DNA from: Pseudomonas sp. WJP1
GTDB taxonomy: Bacteria; Pseudomonadota; Gammaproteobacteria; Pseudomonadales; Pseudomonadaceae
Direction: 5' to 3'
Length of the DNA stretch: 64,000 bases
NCBI RefSeq assembly: GCF_028471945.1
Contig: NZ_CP110128.1
Coordinates: 2,778,501 to 2,842,500 of the forward strand
Below the pieces are notes generated by a model. The model had not been told where the DNA came from. It searched no databases and was given only the letters and a program-made list of their open reading frames with translations. Shown piece by piece: positions 45,645-54,133 of the stretch (positions are counted from its first letter, which is position 1; every line of letters begins with the position of its first letter). Position numbers and translations under genes: made by a program.

Positions 45645-46139
45645 CTACCGCCCGTGCGCGGTGTCTGCCAGTTGCGCGGTATCGACTCGTACGAAGATGG
45701 AGTCGCCCACCGCGGTCAGCACGTCCCCGGCGAAGACTTCGCAGATGACCCGGGTCTTGCGTCCGACCTCACCCTCCACCCGCGCCCGCAGGGTCAGCGG
45801 GATACCCATCGGCGTCGGCTTGATGAACTTGATGCCGAGGTTGCCGGTGACGCAATTGATGCGTGGCAGGCTGGCGGGGTCGCGGTTTTCCGCGCGGTAG
45901 TGATAGGCCATTACTGCCCAGTTGGAATGGCAATCGACCAACATGGCGATCAGTCCGCCGTAGACCAGGTCCGGCCAGCCGCAGTACATGGGATCCGGCA
46001 CATGCTCCGCCATGACATGCACGCCGTCCTCATGCCAGTAGCTCTTGATGTGCAGCCCGTGGGGATTGCTGCTGCCGCAGCCGTAACACACGCCATCGGG
46101 CGCGGCGGCGTCTTGCAGGGAGGTGTCGAGGTTGGACAT
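45645..46139 (-). CDS. PaaI-family hotdog thioesterase
   Basis: A 164-residue hotdog-fold protein of the PaaI/YiiD group. An N-terminal CYGCGSSNPHGLHIKSYWHEDG segment precedes the core PDLVYGGLIAMLVDCHSNWAVMA, where the Gly-Gly and Asp form the usual active-site helix, and INCVTGNLGIKFIKPTPMGIPLTLRARVEG. It probably hydrolyses an acyl-CoA. The Cys-x-x-Cys at the start could bind metal. No clear pathway partner lies beside it. Confidence 0.88.
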   Translation of the reverse strand: MSNLDTSLQDAAAPDGVCYGCGSSNPHGLHIKSYWHEDGVHVMAEHVPDPMYCGWPDLVYGGLIAMLVDCHSNWAVMAYHYRAENRDPASLPRINCVTGNLGIKFIKPTPMGIPLTLRARVEGEVGRKTRVICEVFAGDVLTAVGDSIFVRVDTAQLADTAHGR

Positions 46140-46230
46140 GTGTGGATTTTTCCGAAAAATTCAATTTATTGTTTGGTGTCGAACGGGACGCTGCGGTGTA
46201 ACTGTTGTACCGCGTTATCGTTCTTCGCGC

Positions 46231-46320
46231 TGTAGGAGCCAGGCTTGCCGGCGAACGGGACACCGCGGTGTAGCTGTTGCAACGCGTCATCGTTCTTCGC
46301 CGGCAAGCCTGGCTCCTACA
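46231..46320. repeat. REP pair
   Basis: TGTAGGAGCCAGGCTTGCC and the inverse ending CTCCTACA lie between the thioesterase start and the gamma-lyase stop codon. A further short copy of the spacer motif (ACTGTTGTACCGCGTTATCG) precedes it. Confidence 0.85.
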
Positions 46321-46335
46321 GGGATTTGTGTAACC

Positions 46336-47514
46336 TTAAATCCGGACCAGCGCCTGCGCCAAGTCTGCACGCAAGTCTTCGATATCCTCAACCCCCACGG
46401 ACAGCCGCACCAGTGCATCGCCGATGCCCAATTGCGCGCGGGTTTCCACGGGGATGGTGGCGTGGGTCATGATCGCCGGGTGTTCGATCAGGCTTTCCAC
46501 CCCGCCCAGGCTTTCCGCCAGGGCGAAAATGTGCACGTTTTCCAGGAAGCGCCGGGAACCGGCCAGGTCGGTGTTCAGGTCGACGGAAATCATCCCGCCG
46601 AAGCCGCGCATCTGCTGCCGCGCCAGTTCATGCTGCGGGTGCGAGGGCAGGCCGGGATAGTAGACGCGGGAGACTTGCGGCTGACGTTCCAGCCATTGCG
46701 CCAGTTCCAGTGCATTGCTGCAGTGGCGCTCCATGCGCAGTGCCAGGGTCTTGACCCCGCGCAGGGTGAGAAAGGCGTCGAACGGTCCGGCGATGGCGCC
46801 CACCGCGTTCTGCAGGAAACTCAGGCGCTCGGCCAGCTCGGCGTTTTGCCCAACCACGGCGATGCCGCCGATGACGTCGGAGTGGCCGTTGAGGTACTTG
46901 GTGGTCGAATGCAGCACGATGTCGAAACCCAGTTCCAGCGGGCGTTGTATCCACGGGCTGGCAAAGGTGTTGTCGGCCACGCAGATGATGCCGCGGTCGC
47001 GGCAGGTGCGGGCGATGGCGGCAAGGTCGGTGAGGCGCAGCAGGGGGTTGCTCGGCGTCTCGACCATGACCATGCGCGTGTCTTCCTGCAAGGCGGCTTC
47101 GAAGGCGGCGAGGTCGGTCAGGTCGACGAAGCTGAAGCGATGCCCGGCGCTGCGCTGGCGGACCTTGTCGAACAGGCGGAAGGTGCCGCCGTACAGGTCA
47201 TTGCCCGAGACGATGTGCGAGCCGGCGTCTACCAGTTCCAGCACCGTGGAAATGGTCGCCAGCCCCGAGGCGAAGGCAAAGCCCCGGGTGCCGCCTTCAA
47301 GGTCGGCCACGCAACGTTCCAGCGCCCAGCGCGTCGGATTGTGCGAACGCCCGTAGTCGAGGCCCTTGTGCACACCGGGGCTCTGCTGCAGGTAGGTGGA
47401 GTTGGCGTAGATCGGCGGCATCAGCGCGCCGGTCGAAGGGTCCGGCGTTTGCCCTGCATGGATCACGCGGGTGGCGAAGCCCCGTGGCGGGGCATTTTCA
47501 TCGTGCTGACTCAT
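46336..47514 (-). CDS. cystathionine gamma-lyase-type PLP enzyme
   Basis: A 392-residue Cys/Met-metabolism PLP enzyme. The PLP lysine lies in LHSTTKYLNGHSDVIGG. Other family motifs are YGRSHNPTRWALERCVADLEGG, FASGLATISTVLEL and VETPSNPLLRLTDL. Coupled to the cystathionine beta-synthase gene by an ATGA overlap, it would turn cystathionine into cysteine, 2-oxobutyrate and ammonia. This completes the reverse transsulfuration route, as with PA0400/PA0399 in P. aeruginosa. Cystathionine gamma-synthase is the alternative by sequence, but the partner gene argues for the lyase. Confidence 0.9.
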   Translation of the reverse strand: MSQHDENAPPRGFATRVIHAGQTPDPSTGALMPPIYANSTYLQQSPGVHKGLDYGRSHNPTRWALERCVADLEGGTRGFAFASGLATISTVLELVDAGSHIVSGNDLYGGTFRLFDKVRQRSAGHRFSFVDLTDLAAFEAALQEDTRMVMVETPSNPLLRLTDLAAIARTCRDRGIICVADNTFASPWIQRPLELGFDIVLHSTTKYLNGHSDVIGGIAVVGQNAELAERLSFLQNAVGAIAGPFDAFLTLRGVKTLALRMERHCSNALELAQWLERQPQVSRVYYPGLPSHPQHELARQQMRGFGGMISVDLNTDLAGSRRFLENVHIFALAESLGGVESLIEHPAIMTHATIPVETRAQLGIGDALVRLSVGVEDIEDLRADLAQALVRI

Positions 47515-48887
47515 GGCAGGGATCTCCGCAGGTGATTGAGCATGTCGGTTCGGGTGATCAGGCCGTGGAAACCCGAGGCATCCTGGATGATCGCCACCAG
47601 TCCACGGCCCAGTTCCGCCTCCAGGTCCGCCAACGAGGCGCCGGGGGACAGGGTTTGCAGTTTGTCGGTCATGGCGCTGGATACGGTCGCGCGAAAGTGC
47701 GTAACGTCTTCATGCACGCCCAGCAGGATGTCGGACTCGTCGATCACGCCGACCAGTTTTTTGCCGTTCACCAGCACCGGCAATTGCGAGACATCCGCCA
47801 GGCGCATGCGCTGGAACGCGGTGAGCAGGGTGTCATCGGGGCCGACGCTGATCACCCGGCCGTCCTCGAAGCGCCGTGCGATCAGGTCGCGCAGGTCGCC
47901 GTACTGCTTGCTTTTCAGCAGGCCCTGATCGTTCATCCACTGGTCGTTGTAGACCTTCGACAGGTAGCGGGTGCCGGTGTCGCAGACGAAGCTGACCACC
48001 CGTTTCGGTTGGGTCTGCTCGCGGCAATAGCGCAATGCCGCCGCCAGCAGAGTGCCGGTCGACGAACCGCCGAGAATGCCCTCGGCACGCAGCAACTGGC
48101 GGGCATGATCGAAGCTTTCCTCGTCGCTGATCGAGTAGGCATGGCGCACGCTGGACAGGTCGGCGATCGACGGAATGAAGTCTTCGCCGATGCCTTCCAC
48201 CGCCCAGGAGCCGGGGGTGGGGAGGGTGCCGCTGCGGCTGTATTCGGCCATCACCGAGCCGACCGGATCGGCCAGGACCATTTCCAGTTCCGGTTGCACG
48301 CGGGCGAAGAACCGGGTCAGCCCGGTCAGCGTGCCGGCCGAACCCACGCCGACCACGATGGCATCGACATCATGCTGGGTCTGCGCCCAGATCTCCGGCG
48401 CGGTACTGCACTCATGGGCCAGCGGGTTGGCCGGGTTGTTGAACTGGTCGGCGAAGAAGGCGTCGGGGATTTCACTCGCCAGGCGCCCGGCAACGTCCTG
48501 GTAATACTCCGGATGGCCCTTGCCGACATCGGAACGGGTGATGTGCACCTCGGCGCCCATGGCCTTGAGGTGCAGGACCTTCTCGGTGGACATCTTGTCC
48601 GGCACCACCAGCACCACCCGATAACCCTTGGCGCGGCCGACCAGTGCCAGGCCCAGGCCGGTGTTGCCGGCCGTGGCTTCGACGATGGTGCCACCGGGCC
48701 GCAGGCGGCCGTCGCGCTCGGCGGCGTCGATCATTGCCAGGCCGATACGGTCCTTGATCGAACCGCCGGGGTTCTGTGATTCGAGCTTGAGAAACAGCGT
48801 GCACGGGCCGGTATCGAAACGGCTGACGCGGACCAGGGGGGTGTTGCCGATCAGTTCGAGTACGGCAGGGCGGGAGTCGTTGGGCAT
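47511..48887 (-). CDS. cystathionine beta-synthase
   Basis: A 458-residue PLP enzyme condensing homocysteine and serine to cystathionine. PLP Lys is in NPGGSIKDRIGLAMI, the phosphate loop in VGVGSAGTLTG, and TVVEATAGNTGLGLA-like ATAGNTG binds substrate. The last 120 residues hold two CBS domains (GRVISVGPDDTLLTAFQRMRLADVSQLPVL and TLSPGASLADLEAELGRGLVAI), normally regulatory. The start at 48887 has GAGGTGA upstream; the frame runs on to 49178 into a repeat and is not coding there. Confidence 0.92.
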   Translation of the reverse strand: MPNDSRPAVLELIGNTPLVRVSRFDTGPCTLFLKLESQNPGGSIKDRIGLAMIDAAERDGRLRPGGTIVEATAGNTGLGLALVGRAKGYRVVLVVPDKMSTEKVLHLKAMGAEVHITRSDVGKGHPEYYQDVAGRLASEIPDAFFADQFNNPANPLAHECSTAPEIWAQTQHDVDAIVVGVGSAGTLTGLTRFFARVQPELEMVLADPVGSVMAEYSRSGTLPTPGSWAVEGIGEDFIPSIADLSSVRHAYSISDEESFDHARQLLRAEGILGGSSTGTLLAAALRYCREQTQPKRVVSFVCDTGTRYLSKVYNDQWMNDQGLLKSKQYGDLRDLIARRFEDGRVISVGPDDTLLTAFQRMRLADVSQLPVLVNGKKLVGVIDESDILLGVHEDVTHFRATVSSAMTDKLQTLSPGASLADLEAELGRGLVAIIQDASGFHGLITRTDMLNHLRRSLP

Positions 48888-49051
48888 GTCGTCACCTCGT
48901 TGCGCTAGCACAATGGATGGACAAAAAAGGCCGGCGTCGGGTTGTCGCGCCGGTCGTGACAATGTTGTGTCTGGACCATAGGCCGGGATTGCCAGACTCG
49001 CAACCGTCCGATCGAAAGTGTCCGCTGGGATGTATTTGAGAAATGGATTGG

Positions 49052-49359
49052 GGGTATATCCGTTGCTGCGGTCACGGCGGCTTATGGTTTCGCCCTTACG
49101 GCGACTCACTTTTTCAAACGCCAAAAAGTAAGCAAAAGGCTTTGCCCCACCACTCGGTGCCTCGCTAGGGCTCGGCATGCCCGCTCTCCGGCATTGCTCC
49201 GTGGGTCGCCGCGATGGGCCGTCCCTGGCCCAGCGCGGCTAAACCGGCGTCCTGCCGGTTTACCCACTGCGCAATACCTGCGTTCGGCCATCGTGGTTAA
49301 CGGGGCACCCAGATCAAAAACAAAAGCGAGGCGGCCTTAAAGCCGACCTGATCTTTGCT
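49052..49359 (+). repeat. large palindromic repeat, copy B, left arm
   Basis: Nearly identical to 2779-3087, from GGGTATATCCGTTGCTGCGG to GCCGACCTGATCTTTGC. The gap 48888-49769 consists almost wholly of this repeat and its REP inserts; no gene is supported there. Confidence 0.85.
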
Positions 49360-49375
49360 GATACCTCCAATTCCC

Positions 49376-49475
49376 TGTGGGAGCCAGCCTGCTGGCGATG
49401 GACGTCAACGATAACGCGCCCTGTCTGGATGAACTCATTGCCTGGTAATCCATCGCCAGCAGGCTGGCTCCCACA
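49376..49475. repeat. REP pair at the centre of copy B
   Basis: TGTGGGAGCCAGCCTGCTGGCGATGG and its inverse CCATCGCCAGCAGGCTGGCTCC stand between the arms, in the same place as the REP pair of copy A but of a different REP type. Confidence 0.85.
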
Positions 49476-49494
49476 GGGGATCGCGGACAGCCCT

Positions 49495-49738
49495 GCAATC
49501 AGGTCGGCTTTAAGGCCACCTCGCCGTGCTTTGGCTTTTGATTTTCTTGCCCCATCGCGGCGGGCTCTGTAGGAGCGAGCATGCTCGCGAAAAACCTGAG
49601 AGCACCACGGGGTGTCAGGCTTCCCACGTCATCGTTGACCACCATCGCGAGCATGCTCGCTCCTACGGGCTTTTCCAAGTGAGTCACCGTAAGGGCGAAA
49701 CCTTAAGTGGCCGTTACCGCCGGAATGGATATACACCC
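49495..49738 (-). repeat. large palindromic repeat, copy B, right arm with REP insert
   Basis: The inverse of the left arm: GCAATCAGGTCGGCTTTAAG at the inner end and GGCCGTTACCGCCGGAATGG at the outer end. The middle of the arm is replaced by another REP pair at 49568-49666. The outer edge is intact here and shows the sequence that the IS interrupts in copy A. Confidence 0.82.
49568..49666. repeat. REP pair inside the right arm of copy B
   Basis: TGTAGGAGCGAGCATGCTCGCGA and the inverse TCGCGAGCATGCTCGCTCCTA enclose a spacer with CACGGGGTGTCAGG. It splits the arm between the GCCCCATCGCGG and GCTTTTCCAAGTGAG segments. Confidence 0.82.
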
Positions 49739-49769
49739 GATAAGCGCCTCCAGTGTGCGCATGAGGTGG

Positions 49770-50435
49770 TTAGCGAAACCGTTGGGGTATGGCCTCGGCA
49801 AACGGATAGAAGGCAAACCAGGGCCTGGCTTCGTCGATGACGCGCTGGAATGAGGGCCGTTGCGTCAGCCTGTCGAAGTACGCGCTCAGGTGCTGGCAAT
49901 CGTCGGGGAAGGGCACCAGCGTGCTGGCATAGAACAGGGCCGGGGCGGCCGCGCAATCGGCCAGGCTGAAGTCCGGGCTGGCCACCCAGGTTCTCAAGGC
50001 CAGCTGGCGTTCGAGCATGCCGTAGGCCGTCGCCAGCATGGCCCGCTGCCGGCTCAGGTCGCCGTTCGTCGCGTACAGGCGATCGGCGACGATCTGTTGC
50101 ATCGGTGCCTGCACGTACTGGTCGAAAAATCGATCCCACAGGCGCACTTGCAAGGCGATGTCCCAATCACCGGGCAGCAGGGAGTGCCCACCGGCATAAA
50201 AGCGGTCCAGATATTCGATGATGACACTCGATTCCGCCAACCCTTGCGCATGCGTGTGATCGCGGATGACCGGGAACTTGCACAGCGGCCATAACGCCTC
50301 GAGTTCCGCCCGGTCCGCCTCGTTGGAAAGATCGATGATGCGCCGCTGGAAGTCGATCCCGTGCTCGTAGAGCGCGATCAGCACTTTGTGGCAAAACGAC
50401 GACAGCGGGTGGTAATAGAGCGTCAGCGACATCAT
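49770..50435 (-). CDS. glutathione S-transferase family protein
   Basis: A 221-residue GST-like protein. The thioredoxin-like N-terminal domain has LYYHPLSSFCHKVLIALYEHGIDFQRRIIDL, the cis-Pro in KFPVIRD and the ESSVIIEYLD motif (Glu-Ser binding gamma-glutamyl). The C-terminal helical domain has FSLADCAAAPALFYAS, the N-capping box. It lies upstream of nothing obvious and downstream of the truncated receptor; the substrate is unknown. The start could be either of two adjacent ATG codons. Confidence 0.9.
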   Translation of the reverse strand: MMSLTLYYHPLSSFCHKVLIALYEHGIDFQRRIIDLSNEADRAELEALWPLCKFPVIRDHTHAQGLAESSVIIEYLDRFYAGGHSLLPGDWDIALQVRLWDRFFDQYVQAPMQQIVADRLYATNGDLSRQRAMLATAYGMLERQLALRTWVASPDFSLADCAAAPALFYASTLVPFPDDCQHLSAYFDRLTQRPSFQRVIDEARPWFAFYPFAEAIPQRFR

Positions 50436-50529
50436 TCAACTCCTTGGGCGCGATGGCGCCCCACAGGGTGACTGGCAGATTAAGTCGCCAGCGCGGAGTT
50501 CGCCACCCCTGCGGGGTTGACGGGGGAGG

Positions 50530-51590
50530 TCAGAACTGCGGCGTGTACTTCACGCTGAACATCATGTTGCGCGGTTCGCCGAAGTTGTTGTTGCCACTGA
50601 GCTGGCTGTATCCCGCCGTGTAGTAGTGCTTGTCGAACAGGTTGTTGGCGTTCAGCGCCAGGCCGATCTCAGGCGTGAGCTGGTAGCCGACGCGGGCACT
50701 CCAAACGGTGTAGCCCGGCACGTCGAAGGTGTGTTCATAGCCCAGGGTATGGCTTTGGGTGGTGAAACCCAGCCCGGTGCTGACACGGCTCCAGTCGCCG
50801 CTGAACTGGTAGTCGCCCCAGACCCGCAGCATGTGTTTAGGCGTCCAGGCGCTGAAGACCTTGCCTTCGTCGACCGGGTCATCGAGGTACTTGGTGGTGT
50901 TGTAGGTGTAGCCGGCAAACAGCTGCAGACCACTGAGCACTTCGCCGCTGATTTCTGCGTCGAGCCCCTGGCTGCGTACTTTCCCCGAGGCTGTCGAGCA
51001 GTACCAGCCGTCGCAGGCAAAGCCCGACGTCAGGTCGTTGACCGCACGGTTTTCCTGGTCATAACGGAACAGCGCCAGGGAGGTGTTGACCCGGCCGTCC
51101 AGCAGTTCGCCCTTGAGGCCGATTTCGTAGTTGCTGCCGATCACCGGCTTGAGCATCGAGCCGCCGGCGTCGCGCACGGTTTGCGGTTCGAACACGTCGG
51201 TGTAGCTGGCATACACCGCCCATTCACGGCTCAGGTCATAGATGATGCCGGCGAAGGGCGTGACTTCTCCGTTTTCGTTGGCGGTGCTTTGCGGATTGGC
51301 GCTGACCACGTCGCTGAACGCGACCTGGGTCCATGACTTGTAGCTGAAGTCGTACCAGCTGACCCGCGAGCAGAGCACCAGGGTCAAGGGGTCGAACGGC
51401 TTGACCCGCCAGCTGCCGTACAGTCCTTTTTGCCGAATGTCGTATTTGCTAGGGGTTGCCCGGCCTCCGGGGGTATTGAGCAAACCGTCGTAGCTGATTT
51501 CGGGGCGGTTGTGGTCTATGCCGAAGATGGTGTCGGTGCTGTCATTGACGCTGGATGTGCTGCAGCAGCCAACGGTGATGATCGCTGAAG
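50530..51590 (-). pseudogene. TonB-dependent receptor remnant, 5' part missing
   Basis: The C-terminal half of a ferric-siderophore receptor barrel. The frame can be read from about 51590 (TDTIFGIDHNRPEISYDG, before the TTG at 51483) to FSVKYTPQF at the end. The region holds VTPFAGIIYDLSREWAVYASYTDVFEPQ, NYEIGLKGELLDGRVNTSLALFRYDQENRA and LNANNLFDKHYY, typical of FpvA/FoxA-type receptors. The signal peptide, any signalling domain, the plug and the first barrel strands are absent, and an in-frame stop lies just upstream. It cannot make a working receptor. The upstream junction with ohrR is probably an old deletion. Confidence 0.8.
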
Positions 51591-51741
51591 AAGCTCAGCT
51601 TGCTGGTCGAAGGAGGTTGCACGGTGTTTTTTCCAGATGTTAGTGTAAATCTTTCTCAATAGTGCATTTGAGCAACGAGCCACTGCAATCGGGACTTTTC
51701 CTGGCAACCTCTGTGGGTGATCTGTTTTACCGGTTCAGCGT

Positions 51742-52200
51742 TTATTTATCGGCATTGGTGGTGCGGATCAGGTTGTTGCGCAACGCCACGATCGCCTTCT
51801 GCATCTGCACGAAATCGTCGGGATCGAGGCCGGTTTGCGGGAAGCCTTCTTCCGTCAGTTCTGCGCGCAATTGGCGGCCTGCATCGGTCAGGCTGATTCG
51901 AACCTGGCGTTCGTCTTCCGGGTCGCGTTGACGTCGCAGGTAACCCATCGCCTCGAGCTTTTTCAGGATCGGGGTGAGGGTGTTGGATTCCAGGAACAGT
52001 TTTTCTCCCAGGCTGCCGACGGTCTGGTCGTCCTGCTCCCACAGCGCGACGAGGGTGATGTATTGCGTGTAGGTCAGGCCGAGCCGTTCAAGCATCGGCT
52101 TGTAGGCCTTGCCGAAAGCGAGGTTGGTGGAATAGACCGCAAAACACAGGAAGTCGGAGAGCTTGAGATCCAGGGCGGACGTCTTGTCGGTGGTTTTCAT
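51742..52200 (-). CDS. ohrR: MarR-family peroxide sensor OhrR
   Basis: A 152-residue MarR regulator of the OhrR type. The redox Cys lies in LSDFLCFAVYSTNLAFGKAYKP near residue 18, with the Tyr residues that hydrogen-bond it. The winged helix is VGSLGEKLFLESNTLTPILKKLEAMGYLRRQRDPEDERQV. Reduced OhrR represses ohr and is released when the Cys is oxidised by organic hydroperoxides. A palindrome at 52240-52253 precedes the gene. Confidence 0.92.
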   Translation of the reverse strand: MKTTDKTSALDLKLSDFLCFAVYSTNLAFGKAYKPMLERLGLTYTQYITLVALWEQDDQTVGSLGEKLFLESNTLTPILKKLEAMGYLRRQRDPEDERQVRISLTDAGRQLRAELTEEGFPQTGLDPDDFVQMQKAIVALRNNLIRTTNADK

Positions 52201-52239
52201 GGGGTTTCTCTTGGGGCCGGCTGCGAGATTGTGACTATA

Positions 52240-52253
52240 CATCGTATGCGATG
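52240..52253. promoter_or_regulatory. OhrR operator, site 1 (before ohrR)
   Basis: CATCG-TATG-CGATG, a perfect 5-base inverted repeat 40 bases upstream of ohrR. The core ATCGTATGCGAT recurs before both ohr genes. Confidence 0.65.
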
Positions 52254-52338
52254 GTGTCGGAAGTGCTCTAACCCGTGCCCTGTAACGGCCGACGGCCGGC
52301 TCTCCGGGAAATCCCGGGGGAGCCGGCCGAGCGATGCG

Positions 52339-52791
52339 TTACGCGGTCAGGACGTTGATGGCGACGTCGATGTTGCCGCGGGTGGCCTTGGAGTACGGGC
52401 AGATCGCATCGGCGGTGTGGGCCAGTTCGGTCGCAACCTCGTGTGACAGGCCCGGCACGCGCAGGGTCAGTCGAGCCTGGAGGAAGTAGGCGGCGCCGGT
52501 CTGGCCCAGGTCGACTTCGATGTCCACGGCCGTATCGGCCGGCAGCGTCACCTTCGCCTGTTGGGCGGCCAGGCCCACCGCGGCGATGTAGCAGGCCGAC
52601 CACGCCCCGGCGAACAGCTGCTCGGCCTTGGGATGCGGTTGCACGCCGGTGAACACGTGTGCCGGCGTGGCGCTGCCAGGGGACGACAGTTCGATGTCGA
52701 GGGTGCCGTTATGGCCGCGCGAAGTGGTGCCGGCGCTGCTCAGGGTGGTGTGGGTCTTGCCGCTGGCCAGGACTTTTTCGATTTTGCTCAT
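52339..52791 (-). CDS. ohr: organic hydroperoxide resistance protein Ohr, copy 1
   Basis: A 150-residue Ohr/OsmC-family peroxidase. Both catalytic cysteines are present, in AGAWSACYIAAVGL and AICPYSKATRGNID, together with the conserved Arg in TTSRGHNG. It reduces fatty-acid and other organic hydroperoxides with lipoylated proteins as electron source. The start at 52791 matches the neighbouring paralogue (MSKIEKVL). Confidence 0.93.
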   Translation of the reverse strand: MSKIEKVLASGKTHTTLSSAGTTSRGHNGTLDIELSSPGSATPAHVFTGVQPHPKAEQLFAGAWSACYIAAVGLAAQQAKVTLPADTAVDIEVDLGQTGAAYFLQARLTLRVPGLSHEVATELAHTADAICPYSKATRGNIDVAINVLTA

Positions 52792-52837
52792 GATGATTTC
52801 CTCAGGTTTACCGATTATGTTGTTCGTGTGCGCTAAC

Positions 52838-52849
52838 ATCGTATGCGAT
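52838..52849. promoter_or_regulatory. OhrR operator, site 2 (before ohr copy 1)
   Basis: ATCGTATGCGAT, identical in its 12-base core to the site before ohrR, 47 bases upstream of the first ohr start and next to the stop of the second. Confidence 0.65.
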
Positions 52850-52854
52850 ATTAA

Positions 52855-53307
52855 TTAGGCCGTAATAACGTTCAGGGCAACGTCGATATTGCCGCGTGTT
52901 GCTTTGGAGTAGGGGCAGATGGAATCGGCAATGTGCGCCAATTCGGTCGCAACGTCATGTGCCAGCCCCGGCACGCGCAGGGTCAGTCGGGCCTGAAGGA
53001 AGTAGGCCGGACCCGTCTGGCCCAGGTCCACTTCGATGTCGACGGCCAGATCCGCCGGCAACGCGATGTTGCGCTCTGCGGCCACCAGGCCGACGGCGGC
53101 GGTGTAGCAGGCCGACCAGGCCCCGGCGAACAGTTGCTCGGCCTTGGGGTGCGGCTGGGTACCGGCGAACACGTGGGCTGGCTGGGCAACACCTGGCGCC
53201 GACAGTTCGATGTCGAGGTTGCCGTTATGGCCGCGCAAGGTGGTGCCAGCGCTGCTCAGGGTGGTGTGGGTCTTGCCGGTGGCCAGGACTTTTTCGATCT
53301 TGCTCAT
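52855..53307 (-). CDS. organic hydroperoxide resistance protein Ohr, copy 2
   Basis: A 150-residue paralogue of the adjacent Ohr, alike through most of its length (MSKIEKVLATGKTHTTLSS, AGAWSACYTAAVGL, SICPYSKATRGNID). All catalytic residues are kept. It differs mainly in the NIALPADLAV and GVAQPAHVFAG segments. The two genes are in tandem, same strand, 63 bases apart, the result of a local duplication, and each has its own operator. Confidence 0.92.
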   Translation of the reverse strand: MSKIEKVLATGKTHTTLSSAGTTLRGHNGNLDIELSAPGVAQPAHVFAGTQPHPKAEQLFAGAWSACYTAAVGLVAAERNIALPADLAVDIEVDLGQTGPAYFLQARLTLRVPGLAHDVATELAHIADSICPYSKATRGNIDVALNVITA

Positions 53308-53361
53308 GGGGTGGATCCTCAAGGGTGCGGTCAGGTTTGATTTACTGTCGTGTGCGTTTAG

Positions 53362-53373
53362 ATCGCATCCGAT
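53362..53373. promoter_or_regulatory. OhrR operator, site 3 (before ohr copy 2)
   Basis: ATCGCATCCGAT on the plus strand (ATCGGATGCGAT on the minus strand), one base from the other two sites, 55 bases upstream of the second ohr start. Confidence 0.6.
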
Positions 53374-53466
53374 GTAATTAATACTCCTCCGGAACCCGAT
53401 CGACGTCAAGGGGTATATCGCAACCTGGGCGACGAGCGGTCGAGGTCCATGCCGTAGGGTTGTTCA

Positions 53467-53503
53467 AAAAAAATGCCCCGAGCTATTCAGGCTCGGGGCA
53501 TTC
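53467..53503 (-). terminator. intrinsic terminator after the glycine-zipper lipoprotein gene
   Basis: On the minus strand AATGCCCCGAGC pairs with GCTCGGGGCATT and is followed by T8. The stem is 12 bases. Confidence 0.85.
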
Positions 53504-53543
53504 CATTGACGCTAGACCAGCGATTCCCGGTTGTGGCTGATGA

Positions 53544-53999
53544 TCAGCTTTGCGGCACTACCCGAGCTTCATTGCCGGTGCCTTCGATATAAACACTCTG
53601 GCCTTTGCTGAGTGCGGCATTGACCGGCTGAGTCACCGATACCAGAACGCCGCTTTTCGTGCGCACGATAATCTGCTGGGCTTGTTGCGGTTGATCGTAT
53701 TTTTTCTTCTCGGCGTAGTTGCCGCCCGCCGCACCCGCGAGGGCGCCAGCGACCATGGCGACATCTCGCCCGGTGCCCGAACCGATCAGGCTACCGATTC
53801 CCACGCCCGCGAGTCCGCCAAGAATGGCGCCGACGCCGCTGTCGTGATTGGTCTGCATCTGCGTCATGGTGATCTGCTCGATTTTCCCTGAGCGGATTTC
53901 CATCTCGCCGGCGCCACCGCTGCCAGCGTCGACGGCGGCGCAGGCGCAAAGCACCAGACTTACAAGCGTGATAGTTAGCCAGGAAGCGGTGTTTTTCAT
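53544..53999 (-). CDS. glycine-zipper (SlyB/2TM) outer-membrane lipoprotein
   Basis: A 151-residue lipoprotein with the lipobox VLCAC (Cys near 20) and a glycine-zipper pair GVGAILGGLAGVGIGSLIGSGTGRDVAMVAGALAGAAGG of the Rick_17kDa/SlyB type. A beta-domain (QIIVRTKSGVLVSVTQP, GQSVYIEGTGNEARVVPQS) follows. It probably stabilises the outer membrane. GGAG stands six bases before the ATG at 53999. Confidence 0.88.
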   Translation of the reverse strand: MKNTASWLTITLVSLVLCACAAVDAGSGGAGEMEIRSGKIEQITMTQMQTNHDSGVGAILGGLAGVGIGSLIGSGTGRDVAMVAGALAGAAGGNYAEKKKYDQPQQAQQIIVRTKSGVLVSVTQPVNAALSKGQSVYIEGTGNEARVVPQS

Positions 54000-54133
54000 G
54001 TTGAACTCCATCATCCAGGGGAAGCGGTTCATTCAAACGCAGCAACACACGTTAGACGAAGGAGACTAGCACAGGGCCCTGCGGCCGCCGCCGGTGCTGC
54101 GCACGGCGACAGGTCGCTGGTCTGACAGCGCCC

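Noticed and set aside
48888..49178. N-terminal extension of cystathionine beta-synthase
   Set aside because: The frame is open only because it enters the large palindromic repeat; the ATG at 48887 has a good ribosome site.
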